NCBI GenBank assembly: GCA_021464415.1
Contig: CM038466.1
Coordinates: forward strand, 21,701,017-21,765,016
Direction: 5' to 3'
Source: Lonicera japonica
Lineage: Eukaryota; Streptophyta; Magnoliopsida; Dipsacales; Caprifoliaceae
DNA length: 64,000 nucleotides
Position numbers and translations under genes: made by a program. The notes below the pieces were generated by a model that ran no database searches, was not told the origin of the DNA, and saw only the letters and a program-made list of their open reading frames with translations. Shown here piece by piece: positions 35,471 through 47,273 of the stretch (the first letter of the stretch is position 1; each line of letters starts with the position of its first letter).

Positions 35471-35872
35471 GGGAGAATTGTACCTCAGACATATTTACAG
35501 CTTTGATCTCATATTATGTCTGGTTAGTTTGAGACATTTACATTTTTTGACTTTTTTTAAATATCTCTTATGTAATATTCTTGTTTGAATTTCTTGTGAT
35601 ATTTGTTTGAATTGGTTTCAATATATTTTCATTGATTTAATTTCGAATATAATAGTATAATTATTTTCTTGTATTTATCATTAAGAATGATAATATTAGA
35701 ATTCAACTTAATTAATTGAAATAATAAAATAATTAATATTTTATCCTTAATTAAAAGATTGTCTTTTATTACAAAAGTTGTCTTTTAAACTAAGTCTCTA
35801 AAAGGATAACCATTTATTCTAAGGAAAAACCCATAAATATCCTTTATAATTATTTTGTATATTTTATTTATA

Positions 35873-36237
35873 GGGGAAGGATCTAAAGAGGACCATTTGT
35901 TTGGTTTTTAAATGCGGACCAATTATTTTAAGGGAGTAAGCATATGAATTTCTTTATGAAACTTAGTAAAGATGATCTCCATGATTAACAGCAGATCATA
36001 TCCACTAAATTTCATCAAAAAATTCAACCGAAAAGTGGGTTAAACATTTTAAATTTTAACATCCAAAAACGCACATATATATATATATATATATATCAAT
36101 TTTTTAGTTAACCCCCTTCCCGATTGAATTTTTTGATGAAATTTGGTGGGAGGATCAAAAAATTCATTTATTTACCCCCTTTAAATAATTGGTCCGCATT
36201 TAAGGATCAAAAAGTTTGTCCTCTTAAGATCCTTCCC
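35873..36237. mobile_element. Foldback MITE, family A, copy 2
   Basis: Termini GGGGAAGGATCTAAAGAGGA and CCTCTTAAGATCCTTCCC are inverted repeats. Internal TTTCATCAAAAAATTCA and TGAATTTTTTGATGAAAT flank a central TA repeat. Sequence and order match 28643-29031. Flanks TTATTTATA and TTATATATA could be a decayed 9-bp duplication (Mutator-like), but this is AT-rich and weak. Confidence 0.75.
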
Positions 36238-37477
36238 TTATATATATGTACATACGTGGGTGTGGTTTCAATGGTTACATTCTCTCTCTACCCACGAATG
36301 GTTACAAAAATCAAAGGTTGAAATTAAGTGAGTAGTTGGTTAACATAATTAATGCACATTGGAGAAATACAAAGTATTAAATGCAAGTTTAAGTGAGTAA
36401 CTTGTTATTACCTTATGACATACCATTGTTTTCATTTAATTTTAAGGAGTCATAATTAGATATTCATTCCATAATTTTGTAATTCCAATATAAGATATAT
36501 TTATTCCTTACCCTTATAAAATAGGTGATTTTGTTTCTATACATGACATATTGTAGTTAATCTATATTGTTAAGTTAATTAGTATTGCCTACTAAATTAA
36601 TCTGTGAATGTGAAAAAACTAAAAAAAAATATTATTGATTTAATTTTATAAATATTATTTTATTAATTAGGTACATCTACTTCAATTAAATAAATAAAAA
36701 TATGGGGCTTTTTTTAAAGGACAAATCTCTTACTTTCATTCAAACAAAGGACATTATATTTTCAGTATTAGTTTCAAGAACAACTTTTTAATCAATGGCA
36801 AAATAAATTTTAATTTATTAAAAATAAAACGTAGTCATTTCCAAAACTACCCCTTATTAAAGATAACAACAATTGCTAAAATAAAAATAATATAAATAAC
36901 AAAAACTCAAATTCAAACTAAACATCTCAAACAAAGATTTCAAATTTAAACAACATGTAATCGAAATACTATCACAAAGGTCAACCAAGAACATAAGTAT
37001 TAAATATATATATATATATATATATTTATTAATTCTGAAAACTCTAAATTTCAAATCAATTATCAAAAAGTAAGATGCTACAATTTTAAAAAGGGAAAAA
37101 AGTTTATGTACAGCAAAAAAGAAAAAAAATACTTGAGAATGGTGATCTTTCAAAAAAAATTAAAATTTTGATAAATATTTTTAGAATTGTCTGTAGGCTC
37201 ATTTATTTCACATAATTTCATAAAAAATATTTTTTTTGAAGCTCAAAATAAATCTCAAAGGTTTATGGTATGTTGTTTGCATAATTATCCTCTCACAAAC
37301 CATTCCGGTGAAAGAAAATACTATTCGTATTATAAATTAGAGTACCAAATGCCATGCTAATTAATTAATTACATGATCATGAATAGTTTATATGACTATA
37401 TATTGAAAATTTGATAAACATGACACATGTCTACTGTGTTAATCAACATAGAAGAATATTTATACTTGATTCTTAAA

Positions 37478-37541
<64 letters not shown>
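37478..37541. repeat. ATT trinucleotide microsatellite
   Basis: About 21 units in a row. Confidence 0.95.
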
Positions 37542-37629
37542 TACTACAGGTGAAAGAAACGGGTAAAAGTATTAATAATATAGTTAATTGAAAATATTTT
37601 TTAATAAAACACTTTAAAAATTCTTTAAG

Positions 37630-38527
37630 GGTGTGTTTGAAATGTGAATTTGAGAAAAGATTTAAACATGAGATTTAGATTTGGAATCTCAAATATAAAG
37701 ATTAAGCAACTGAGGTTAGATGCAAGAAAGAATAATGAATGCGAAAAAGTGCAAGAAAAGGGTCCGAGGTTTGAGGCCTGAGGCAAGGAAATCTCGGTAA
37801 ATTACCCCTAAAGCACTAGCAAGAAGAGAATAGGTAAGTCCCCAAGCATTAATAAAAGTGAATGTAAGTGTCCAAAAATGATTCTAAGAAGAAAGAAGCT
37901 CAATCAAATCGATTTCGAAAGTTTCCGAGCAAAACCAAGAACTGCCTTAAGAAGCTCGAAGTTGTAACTGATCAAAGTTTTTATCCATTAAGAATTTGAA
38001 AAAATCTCCAGAAATAAAAGTTGTAGATATATGAATTACCTATGTGTAGGAGAAAACAGTGCATCAATCAGAGCTCGGAGAAAAAGTTATGAGTAAAAGA
38101 AGAAGCAACCAAAAGAAAAAAAAATACATGAGGACCGATCCCCACACCAGGATTGAGCTCCACATGGTGAGAATCATCGGCCCATTTTCGATTTTAAGCT
38201 TTTTTTGGCCCGTTTTTTCAAAAATTATTCAAACCATGACTTGAAACATTTGTGTACTATATAAAATATCATATATCTCATATTTTAGGGTATTCAGCAG
38301 TTTAGAATCGATTAACAGAGAGGCTGAGAGCACCGAGACTTTTTGAGAGCTTTTGTGCTGCATCTGAAGATCGAACTTAAGAGTTTCCTTCTTTAATTCC
38401 TTAAAACAATTGTTAGGTTAGTTTATTTATGATCTTTTGAGGCTGGAAGATCGTTGTAATCAACATTAAATTTACCGTTCAACATAGTGTTCAATTCAAG
38501 TCTCAATTGCGTTTCAAGTAAACCCTA
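37630..38527 (+). repeat. Probable old LTR sequence
   Basis: GC-richer than its surroundings, with features usual in plant gypsy LTRs: a TATA-like CTATATAAAATAT near 38259, followed by a transcribed-leader-like segment. No matching second LTR, primer site or target duplication was found, so this is tentative. Confidence 0.3.
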
Positions 38528-38605
38528 GCTTTCTGTTTTCTTTTAATTTGATTACTTTTAATTGTTCATTTGCTTTTCTATTCATAAATTAGTCATTTTA
38601 TATCA
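38528..38605. repeat. 78-bp inverted repeat, left arm
   Basis: Nearly perfect reverse complement of 38956-39033; over about 75 bp I see one internal mismatch plus a few at the outer end. The two arms bracket the plus-strand viral leader fragment. Confidence 0.92.
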
Positions 38606-38624
38606 TATATATATATATATATAT

Positions 38625-38955
38625 GCAGAGCTTTCAGTTGTTTTAGACAGAGGAGTTTGAGTGTGTAAGTTTTTAATAAGGTTCAATGAGCGTCTACTTT
38701 TGTAATCTTCTCTCTCTCGAAGAGATTAATTTCTCTTGATATTTTCATCTTCAATGAAAGTTTGATAAGGATGCCTATCCTTTTTTATGTATATTACTGT
38801 CTTCCCGTGATAGCGTTATGGACCCTGGTCTTCTATAATTTTCCTATCTGATTTTCATTTTCTCTTTGTTGTCTTGTTCTTTGTTTAATGCTTTAGTTTA
38901 GAGTGTCTCTTCCCCCGGTATTGCGTAGTCCATTCACTACGAATATCTCCCCCTA
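38625..38955 (+). pseudogene. Endogenous pararetrovirus leader fragment (transcript start to primer site)
   Basis: This plus-strand piece matches the reverse complement of about 42098-42374. Shared blocks include the start GAGCTTTC, CTTCAATGAAAGTTTGATAA, a poly-pyrimidine segment and CCCCCGGTATTGCGTAG through ACTACGAATATC. In the full copy GAGCTTTC lies just after the TATA box, and the homology stops just before the tRNA primer site. The fragment therefore spans almost exactly the interval covered by minus-strand strong-stop DNA. It is about 50 bp longer than the other copy because of indels. Confidence 0.75.
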
Positions 38956-39033
38956 TATGATATAAAATAACTAATTTATGAATAGAAAAGCAAATGAACA
39001 ATTAAAAGTAATCAAATTAAAAGAAAACAATAT
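38956..39033. repeat. 78-bp inverted repeat, right arm
   Basis: Reverse complement of 38528-38605. On its right, viral movement-protein/linker coding sequence in minus orientation begins at once. Confidence 0.92.
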
Positions 39034-41547
39034 GTTCTCCGTTGGAATACTAATTTACTCAGAGGTTGTAATTTAAAGGACGGAGGGATGGTTTGCAAAG
39101 GAGTAGGGAATGGATCAAGGCCTCGGACTTGTCTGGCTGTAGGAGGTGGTGTGACTGCTCGAAGAAATTTTGACCAATCAACTTGATCAGGGTGTTTGGC
39201 CTTATAAGGGTAGTTTGATTTTGGGGGGAACAAACTTTGGTTTAGGTTTAGGTGGAGAGGTTGACCACGGAGGTAACCTTCTTTTAGGAGGTTCATCCCA
39301 AAGGTTTATGGATTGAGGCTGAGATTTTCCTGAAAGTGAATATTCAGCTGGGTTGTATGGTCAAGAGGTAGGGATTTCTGGTGGGTAAAACAACGAATAA
39401 TTTGAAAAATTCGATGTTGGACTAACGGTTTGAGGAATAGTGGTGGAGTATGGAGCAGGATAGTTTGCAGCTTGACGCTTTACAGCTTCACCTCTTTCTA
39501 GGGATTCCAATTGAACTTGGAGAGCACGTTTTTCAGTTTATTTATCTCTAAAGAATTGTGCTGTGCTGGCAAAATCTCTGATAGTTATGGAGACAGAATG
39601 CATCTGATCATTGAGAACCTTAATTCTCATTTTTATATCTGCAATGGCTTCTTCCATAGTGGATATAGAAGAAACTCGTGAACTGATCTGTTTGGTCTGT
39701 TGAGCTATCTAAGTAAGAAGTTTATTTTGGGCCACGGCATTTTCTGCTTGCCAGTTTAAAGCTGCTTCTGCTGCTGAAAGTTTCTTAACTTGGCCATCAG
39801 AGCCAATGGAAGTGGGATTCTGAATCTTCCATTTATGGGTGGTCTGAGTGGAAAGATTATCAAAATCTTCCTGTGGGGGGAAATCATGATATGTGGTTTC
39901 CTGAGACAATAGGTAACAAGAAATTGGGTGCTGTTGGGGAATAGGGGAAGGTTGTGTTTGTGAAGGGTAGGGTTGTTGGTATGGTCTTCCAAGAGCTTTT
40001 AAGGCCTTTTGGGTATATGGAGAAAGGCGTTGTGGGGTTGGTTTATGGGGCTCTGGAGTTTGAGGAGGTTGAGATGGATGACAAGGAGAGGTTTCCGGGG
40101 ATGGTTTGGGTGAAGGTTTATCAGCATAAGTGACAAAGTAATCAAACTTGCCACTTGGTTCACCTAAGAGACCAACGGTATTATCTCCCGCGTTATACCG
40201 TTCTTCAAGGATTTCCTGAGAATTTAAGGCTTTACCAGCCTTCTTTTTTTTGTACAGTTTCAACTCCTTGGGATCTAGGTCTGCTTCATAAGCTAGTTCT
40301 TCACAGTCATCACAATAGCACACATCATACCATATGTGACCTTTTTCATTCTTGGCTTGATAACAAGGCTTTCCATACTTGTCAAAGTAAAGAATAACCA
40401 ATGGATCAGCCTTCAAAACAGGATCGGTGGGATACCGACGGATTTCTTGCATCATATTCAGCTCAATTTGAAAAGGGTTCCGCTCTGGGGAAGAAATAGA
40501 GATTTTTTGAGTATTAAATCTCATTTCTATCTGTTTGTCAGCTCTGCGGAGGTAGGTTGGGCCAGTTTGCTGAAGAGGCTCCGTATTAGTTTGTTTTTGG
40601 AGCTTCTCATAAGAAGTAACCCAAACTTCAGGTAACAGCTTTACCAGTTCTGGACGCGTAAGCTGTCTGGGAACATACTTTGCTGTGTGAGATGCATCAG
40701 AATCAATGGTTAGCATGAGAGCTTTAGAAGTAGAGGATCCAGGTATACATAAATCATAAGAATGATTTTGGACACGATAGACCATCTGCTGATGAATTGT
40801 TGCTGCTGTTGTGCCTGGGACCATTGAGACACCAGTTATTTGAACCTGGATTTTTAGGGCCGAGCAAACAAAGGGATCGCTGAGGGGGACATTAAAATTA
40901 GGATACAGCGTAAAAATCACCGTTCCTGCATTTAACGTTGCTTGGACATTTCCAAGAATTGCTTATTGATAATTTGTAAGCCTGGAGTCAACAAGGGCAA
41001 TTCTGGCAACCGCTTCAAGACCTTTACGCCCATGAAAAGTAATTGCAAATCGGATTGCTCCAAAATGCATATGGGTGTATCCTTGAGATAAGGCAAGTCG
41101 GGGAATTTCTGTGGGAAAGGGAACAGTAAAGAACTGTTCTTCATGACCGGATTTAACAAACAAAGAATCAAAAGGGGTACACTGGACAAATTCTCGAACT
41201 GGGAGTTTGGATTTGTCTTATGAAACCAACTGTCTGACTCTTGATTTAAATGATTCTGAGGAAGGTTTTTGGAATACATGATAAGGGTTTGTGATAGTTA
41301 ACTTGGTTTCTGGGATTTGTTCTACAGGTAAATGGGTAATTTCATACAGGGACTCAATCTTATCCTTATTAGAATTAGTAGACCTGAACGACTCACTAGA
41401 ACGAAAAGAATCAGTAGGAGTAAGAGTTTTAGAAGAGGAAGAGGACGCAGATAAAGACTTGGATTTAGAAAACATTTTTGATAAAAACGGAGAACTTATA
41501 CCAACAAAGTATTTCAGAGATAAGTCATGCTTATTTGATATTTTCAT
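39012..41547 (-). pseudogene. Endogenous pararetrovirus ORF1 5' part: movement protein and linker
   Basis: Read from 41547 downward, the product starts with a Ser-rich N-terminus. It then enters a caulimovirid movement protein of the 30K type; conserved blocks are seen at 41170-40940 and 40920-40800. A long Pro-rich linker and a helical region follow. The frame is broken between about 41280 and 41220 and again near 40930. Stops at 39709-39711 and beyond break the linker. The sequence is cut off at the 78-bp repeat. The start was chosen as the first ATG downstream of the primer site and leader. In the family this protein moves virus through plasmodesmata; this copy is dead. Confidence 0.85.
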
Positions 41548-42086
41548 GAAAGATTTGTCTATTGCTTTGAGTAAATAAGTTGTTCATAGATCTGAGATCT
41601 TCAACGACCTTTTGCTACTACAAAATCTATATTCTCATATTTGACCACAACAGGAGCATTTATCAAGTATACACACGGCTGTCCATCACCTTAAAAGCCT
41701 AGCGCTCAACACCTGTCCATATATGAGAATATATCCCTTTGTGTAACTAAAAGATTTATACCAGTGTTCTGAAAAGGAGAACGAACGGTTTCTGATACAG
41801 GAGATCCACACAAGTTCTCTAAGTTTTCTGATGTGAGAGATCCATATAAAATGGCAGTCACAGAGCATACTAAAATCAGAAGAAAATGTAAAGTGGCAGC
41901 TGTAGAGCATACTAAACATTCTTCAGATTTTCATACTAATCAAAGCATAAATATCACTGAAAATTATTTACTTCGATAACAGAAAAACATTTATCAAAAT
42001 AGCAAGTAAGAATTCCATATCTCTAAAAACTTTAAAGGAATAAGTTCATCCTTAAAGAACTACTCACAAGAGGACATCTTTACAAC

Positions 42087-42097
42087 CTCTGATACCA
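42087..42097 (-). other. Pararetrovirus tRNA-Met primer binding site
   Basis: The minus strand reads TGGTATCAGAG. In Caulimoviridae this site primes minus-strand DNA and defines genome position 1. It lies 540 bp before the movement-protein start. Confidence 0.92.
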
Positions 42098-42390
42098 AAT
42101 AGGGGGAGGGATATTCGTAGTGAAGGGGCTACGCAATACCGGGGGAAAAGACACACTCTAAAGGTTTTAAACAAGACAACAGAGACAAAAAGAAAACTTA
42201 AACAGGCATCTTATAAAAATAGGATAGGCATCATTATCAAACTTTCATTGAAGATAAAAATCTCAAGAGAAAGAATTCTCAAGAGAGAGGATTACACTTA
42301 AAGAGACACTCATAAGACTACTACTTTTAGATACACAAGCACTCGACTCCTCCTGCTAAATAAAGAGAAAGCTCGCTCCTTTTATAAGAA
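42098..42390 (-). promoter_or_regulatory. Pararetrovirus promoter and leader
   Basis: The minus strand has a TATA box (TTATAAA, 42381-42387) about 290 bp before the primer site, followed by a pyrimidine-rich leader. It lies between ORF2 and ORF1, the expected place for the single large intergenic region of a caulimovirid. The transcript start is inferred to be near 42355-42375. Confidence 0.7.
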
Positions 42391-42587
42391 AAGGGCTGAG
42401 CAACAAGACAAGTAAAAGGACACAGCTGTCCCGACAAACAAAAGCAAAAGTCTAAAGATTCCCATTACTTTTACAAAAGGAAATCTGAGAATTACATAAA
42501 GCAAAAGCACACAATAATTCAGGCGCCGAAAGTAGATTCCTTCACATGCGAATGTCTGAGAAGTGGAGAGTGACGTCATGGGTGACA

Positions 42588-43646
42588 TCAGTCTGTCTCG
42601 TTTCCATCAAAATCAAGGTCATAATGGTCATGACCATAGATTGGAGTATCTGGAGAATACGGGCCATCAGTAGGAGAGTACGGTTCTTCTTCATCAGGGC
42701 TGTTATTTGCGAGTTCTACAAGTTCTTCGCCAAAATTTCCAGCATTAGGATCATCATCATCATCTGTATCAGATTCTATACCAACAAATGCTTCTGAATC
42801 TGAGCTTAATTCACCGAAATTCAGAAATTGACGGGATATGGTGTATGTATAAAGTTTGTCAAACAAACGACCACATATTTCCCATGGAGCTTTTTGCCAC
42901 GGATCACGATCAAATTTTACATAATCAAGAACGGAATCATAATCAACCTTGTTTAGGACACATATGTTCTTTAGGAAAGTAACATAATTTAAATTGTATG
43001 GTTCCTTTACTGATTTGGAAAGGTTCTCTTTGAACCATGCTTCAATGGTAGCATTTGAACCGTCTGGATGGGGAACTCTGAGTGGTTTATGGAAATGGAT
43101 CAGACAATAGGTATGATGATGAGTCTTGAGAGCATCTTTCCATTGTTCAACAGATTTGAACCATTTTAGGAAAATAACAAAATTATATGAACTTGGGACA
43201 CCATATAAAATTGCATGAGCATTTTGGGTTTCTGGATCTGAAGTGGCAATCTGTAAATAAAGAAGCAAATCAGCAGCTTTGAAAACAAAACCAACATGGT
43301 AGGCTTTTGTGAGGTACCATAAGAAGACAAGGGCTATCTTTGGAACTCTGTAACAGTAATGAACATGGAAGAGAGAACAAAATGGATAAGTGGGGTGAAG
43401 ACGAAGGCCACGGAAACAAAGGCCATGCTTTTCAAGTAATATTTCTAAATACTTGATAACAAAGTCTTTTGCTCTGAGGTTTATGGCAAAAGTGACAACA
43501 TGCTCTTGGAGCTCAGAAGGAAGTAACGAGATTGCTGTCATGGGATCAAGGGCTTGTTCAAAGTCTGAGAACTAGAAAGGGTGAGAAGGGTCTGGTTGAG
43601 ACTTCGATGAACTGGCTTTTGATGAACTGGCTTGAAAGGGGTTCAT
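42588..43646 (-). pseudogene. Pararetrovirus second ORF, function unknown
   Basis: An ATG at 43646 begins a Ser-rich lead, which is interrupted by a TAG near 43573. The rest (43541-42588) is open for 317 codons. It is rich in aromatic residues and Cys, and ends in a very acidic tail with a run of Asp and DGPYSPDTP-like repeats. I recognise no domain. A separate ORF downstream of the polyprotein is what florendovirus-type caulimovirids have, which is the main reason for that tentative assignment. Confidence 0.65.
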
Positions 43647-43769
43647 GATTTGGGTTAAGGTGTATATGACTGGAAGGCAGGATATGTTTTGTGGGTTGGG
43701 GTCATTGAATTTAAATGGTTTGCAAAAGGGTTCTTTTATGAATGGAGCGATGTGGGATGAAGATTTTAA

Positions 43770-46700
43770 CTATTTAGTTGCACCTTGTCGCGAAAAGAAG
43801 TCAGCAATAACATTGTTTTTGCCTTGAATGTGTTTGACTTCATAATCCCATTATGAGAACCATTCTGACCATCTTAACATCTGAGAATTTGGGATCTGCT
43901 TGTTCTTGAATTGGATCATGGCTGAAAATGAGGACATATCCATTTATATCTTAATTTGGTAGCCAATAAGATGAAATTGGAATTTCTCAATTCCTCTTTT
44001 AACTGCTAAAATCTCCTTGAAAGTTGAGTGATAGTGTAATTCACCCTGCTTGAATTTTCCTGATTTGTATCCGCAAGGAGTTCTAGTACCATTCTTTTCT
44101 TCTAACAAGATTGTTGCCCAAAATTCATCGCTTGCATCAGTTTGCAAGATTCGTTGACCATCTAAAGGGATTTGGAGATCTGGTAACTGGAAGTGAGTTC
44201 TTTCAACTTCTTGACTGCTTTGGTTTGAGCTTCTGACCATGGAGGTGGTGATTTTTTCAAGAGGGCTGAAAGAGGAGCAGTGTACTTAGCAACCTTCTGG
44301 ATAAATTGAGACATATAATTCACCAAACCAAGAAACTGTTGGATTTGAGTTTTGCTTGTTAACTTGTTTGGGAACTTCTGTAAATCCTTAGAAATGTGGG
44401 GCTGGAGCTGGAATTTGCCATTCTTAATCATCATTCCAAGGAACTCAATTTTTGTGGTACCAATAACCATCTTCTTTTCGGAAAGCATAATTCCATGTGT
44501 TAGGACTATGTGATGAAAATGGTGAAGGAGCTTAAGATGTTCTGCTTCATTCTGGCTGAATAGCAAAATGTCATAAATATAAATTAATGCATTTGCTGCA
44601 ATAGGTTCAAAGATAGACATCATGGTTTTTGAAAAACAGATGAGCATTCTTTAAGCCAAAGGCATTACTGTCCATTGGTAGTGGAAACCAGGAATGCAAA
44701 ATGTTGTTTTTGGACGATCAGTGGGGGTGATGCCTAACTGCCAAAAATCGGCTTTCAAATCAAACTTAGAGAAAACATTTGCATTTGAAAGATGGCTAAA
44801 CAGGGAATGTTTCTGGGGTAATGGAAATTTGTCACTAGCTAGAAAATAATTCAGCGGTTTATAGTTTATCAGTAGCCTCATTTTTTCTCTGACTTGTTCA
44901 GATCGCTTATTCACATAAAATGCTTCACACGCCCATGGAGAAGTTGTTTCTTTAATAAGCTGCTGCTGTTTGAGAGAAACTAATTCTTGAAGAGCAAGAG
45001 ACTGGTGTTCTGGATTCATTCCAGAATGAGATGCTCTTGTTGGATTCACATCTTCATTGAGCTTGAAGGGGAGTGTGACAAAGAACTTGCTGTTTCGCCA
45101 AAGCGGGTTTTAACATTTGGTGAGGAAATCGACATGGGAGTCTGCACAAGACATGGTGACAAGATTCCTTTTAAGTGTATCCAATGATATTCCTGGATCA
45201 ATTGGATATGCTGGAGCAGCTTGATAGTACATGAGAGCTGCATCTGGGTCATGCCAAGGAAGAAACTGCTTCTTGTAGATGAGTCCTTTATCCGCGAACT
45301 GGACTTGCATTTTCTTGATAAAATCCCATCCTATCATTAATTCCTTATGGGTATCACTGCTACCATATACTGCATGTTTGATTCGAAGACCAGGAAAGGG
45401 TTGGATAAGGATTGGTTTACTGACTTTATCAACATAGAGAATTTCACTATTAGCAACTCGAAATGCTATCTGGCAAGGTTTCCATATTGTAAAAGGGAGT
45501 AAACTGGGATTAATCATGGTTTTGGAGGAACCAGTATCAAAAAGGGTTAAAACAGTTATGGGTTTTGAATATGGCTCAGTAAATAATTTGACTCTGGCAT
45601 GTGGAGACTGGATAATGAGACATTCTTCTTGAGTGAAGGCAAGTTGCTGTAATGACCTAATTGCTTCTTCTGGTTCTATGGAAATATCTGAACTAGCTGT
45701 TTCACTGGGAGCCTCTGATTCAACGTCTGATGCTTCTGATTTAGTGAAAGCTAATTGCATTAGGCAACCTTGAGATGCCTCATCTTGGGCTGAAAGAACT
45801 GATTCGACATCTGATTCTGCAATTTCAGGTGCAAGTTGATGGAGAAGATTCATGAATTTTGTCTTCTTTGTAGAATCAGGACAGTTCTTCGCAAAATGAC
45901 CTGGCTTATGACATAAGAAACATTTGTCGGATTTCTTTCCTCTGAAGTTTCTTTTCATAACAAACTTAAACTTCTTGAACTTTTTTTTCTTGGACTTCTG
46001 CCTTTTGAATGGTTTGACAAAAGTATCTTCAGAATGTCTGTGGCGTCCAGAGGAATGCTTCCGAAATTTCTTTTTGTAAGCCTTTTTATGTTGAGAACAA
46101 TCACATCCTTCTTTGTTCTTACACTTGATCTTCCAATGATCATTGTTACACGCAGATTTGAGCATCTTATTGGTTTTTTCCATATCATCCATGAGTTTCT
46201 TATGATTACAAATTCTTTCAACAGAATCAAGAAGGTGCTCATAAATACGAACAACAGAGAGATCTTTGAGCTCAATATTCTGCATCTTCAATGTTTTCTG
46301 TGCTTCAGAGACTAAAGCATCTGGGAAAGATTGGAAGAAAACTTGTTTCAGATTTAAATCATCAAGACCACAAATAGTATATAATATTTTTGACATTCTA
46401 TCATAATGGTGTTCTAGATCCTTTTCTTGAAGAGAGCAACACTTCATGCCCATAAATTCAGTACGAGCTATTTCAGAAAACTTGGTAGGATTTCCAAGGA
46501 ATTCATTATAAATGGATCCGAGGAATACATCGATGGAAGTTATTTGCTGAAATTGGAGCTGTCTGTATTCACCAAGGGCATCATACCAATCATGCAATCT
46601 GCCAACAACACGAGCTAAAAATCTTTTTATTACTGAACTGAGATCATAGAGCTCATTGTCAGCAATCATCCATGCTTTGAACTGGAAAAATCGTTCACGC

Positions 46701-46774
46701 CACTGGTTTGGTTTGAGATCATCAAGAGTGAAACGAACATGATTATCATGAGCATGACTTATTTGCGTAGACAA
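43770..46774 (-). pseudogene. Pararetrovirus capsid, protease, reverse transcriptase, RNase H (minus arm)
   Basis: Order on the minus strand: capsid region; CX2C-GH-C zinc knuckle (near 45910-45870); aspartic protease with DTGSS (near 45540); reverse transcriptase (45040-44400); RNase H with TDASD (near 44140) down to a TAG at 43770-43772. Breaks: TAA at 45110-45112 between protease and RT, a frameshift near 44650 in RT, another near 44200, and TAA at 43944-43946 within RNase H. The RT catalytic box reads YIYD rather than the usual YXDD. The segment 44191-46756 is the left arm of the large inverted repeat; the first residues before 46756 come from the spacer and are not viral coding. Confidence 0.9.
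44191..46756 (-). repeat. 2.57-kb inverted repeat, left arm
   Basis: Reverse complement of 47274-49842. The two arms are 2,566 and 2,569 bp, so they have kept almost the same length. Translated arms are nearly identical over the capsid, protease and RT. The ends are sharp: CATGCTCATGATAATC at the inner edge and GAACTCACTT at the outer edge are the last shared bases. Confidence 0.95.
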
Positions 46775-47273
46775 ATCTTCATGTTATAAACCTCCCTATT
46801 TGATATTTTCATAATCCCTTCACTACCATTTTGATATTTTCATGGAACATGTTATAAACCTCCCTATTTGCGTAGCCCCTTCACTACGAATATCCCTCCC
46901 ACACTCTGAGAAATAGGTTGCTACTACAAAGGGGGCATTGCAGATAACCTCCCATACCAATCCCAAAACCACACCTTCAGCTTATACACCTCCAACTGAG
47001 CCCCATGATGTTACCCAAGGTGCTTCAACTAAACCTTTGGATATGTTTACCATGGAAGCTTTTGAAAACCATTCTGTCAATCAGATAGGATCTTTTCTCA
47101 AAGCTTTGGTTTTCTCAGACCGTGAACCAGTAAAAACTGACTCAGATGACTTGTTTCAAGCCTTTGATCAGCTTTACTCAGCCCAGCCAGCTGAATCAAC
47201 CCAAAAACCTATGGTTGAAGACCCACCTGAACCAATGAATGTTCCTTTAAACCAACCACATCCTCAGACAAAC
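46757..47273. other. Spacer of the inverted repeat, scrambled viral sequence
   Basis: 46757-46915 holds short direct repeats: CATGTTATAAACCTCCCTATTTG at about 46782 and 46849 (23 bp each; shared core ATAAACCTCCCTATTTG) and two GATATTTTCAT copies. It also holds a plus-strand piece of viral leader (GCGTAGCCCCTTCACTACGA, ending ATATCCCTCCC) that again stops just short of the primer site. From about 46920 plus-strand ORF1 linker sequence begins and runs into the right arm. Confidence 0.75.

Noticed and set aside
37478..37541. ATT and other short trinucleotide runs as CRISPR-like or structured arrays
   Set aside because: Simple microsatellites without spacers; CRISPR is not expected in plant nuclear DNA.
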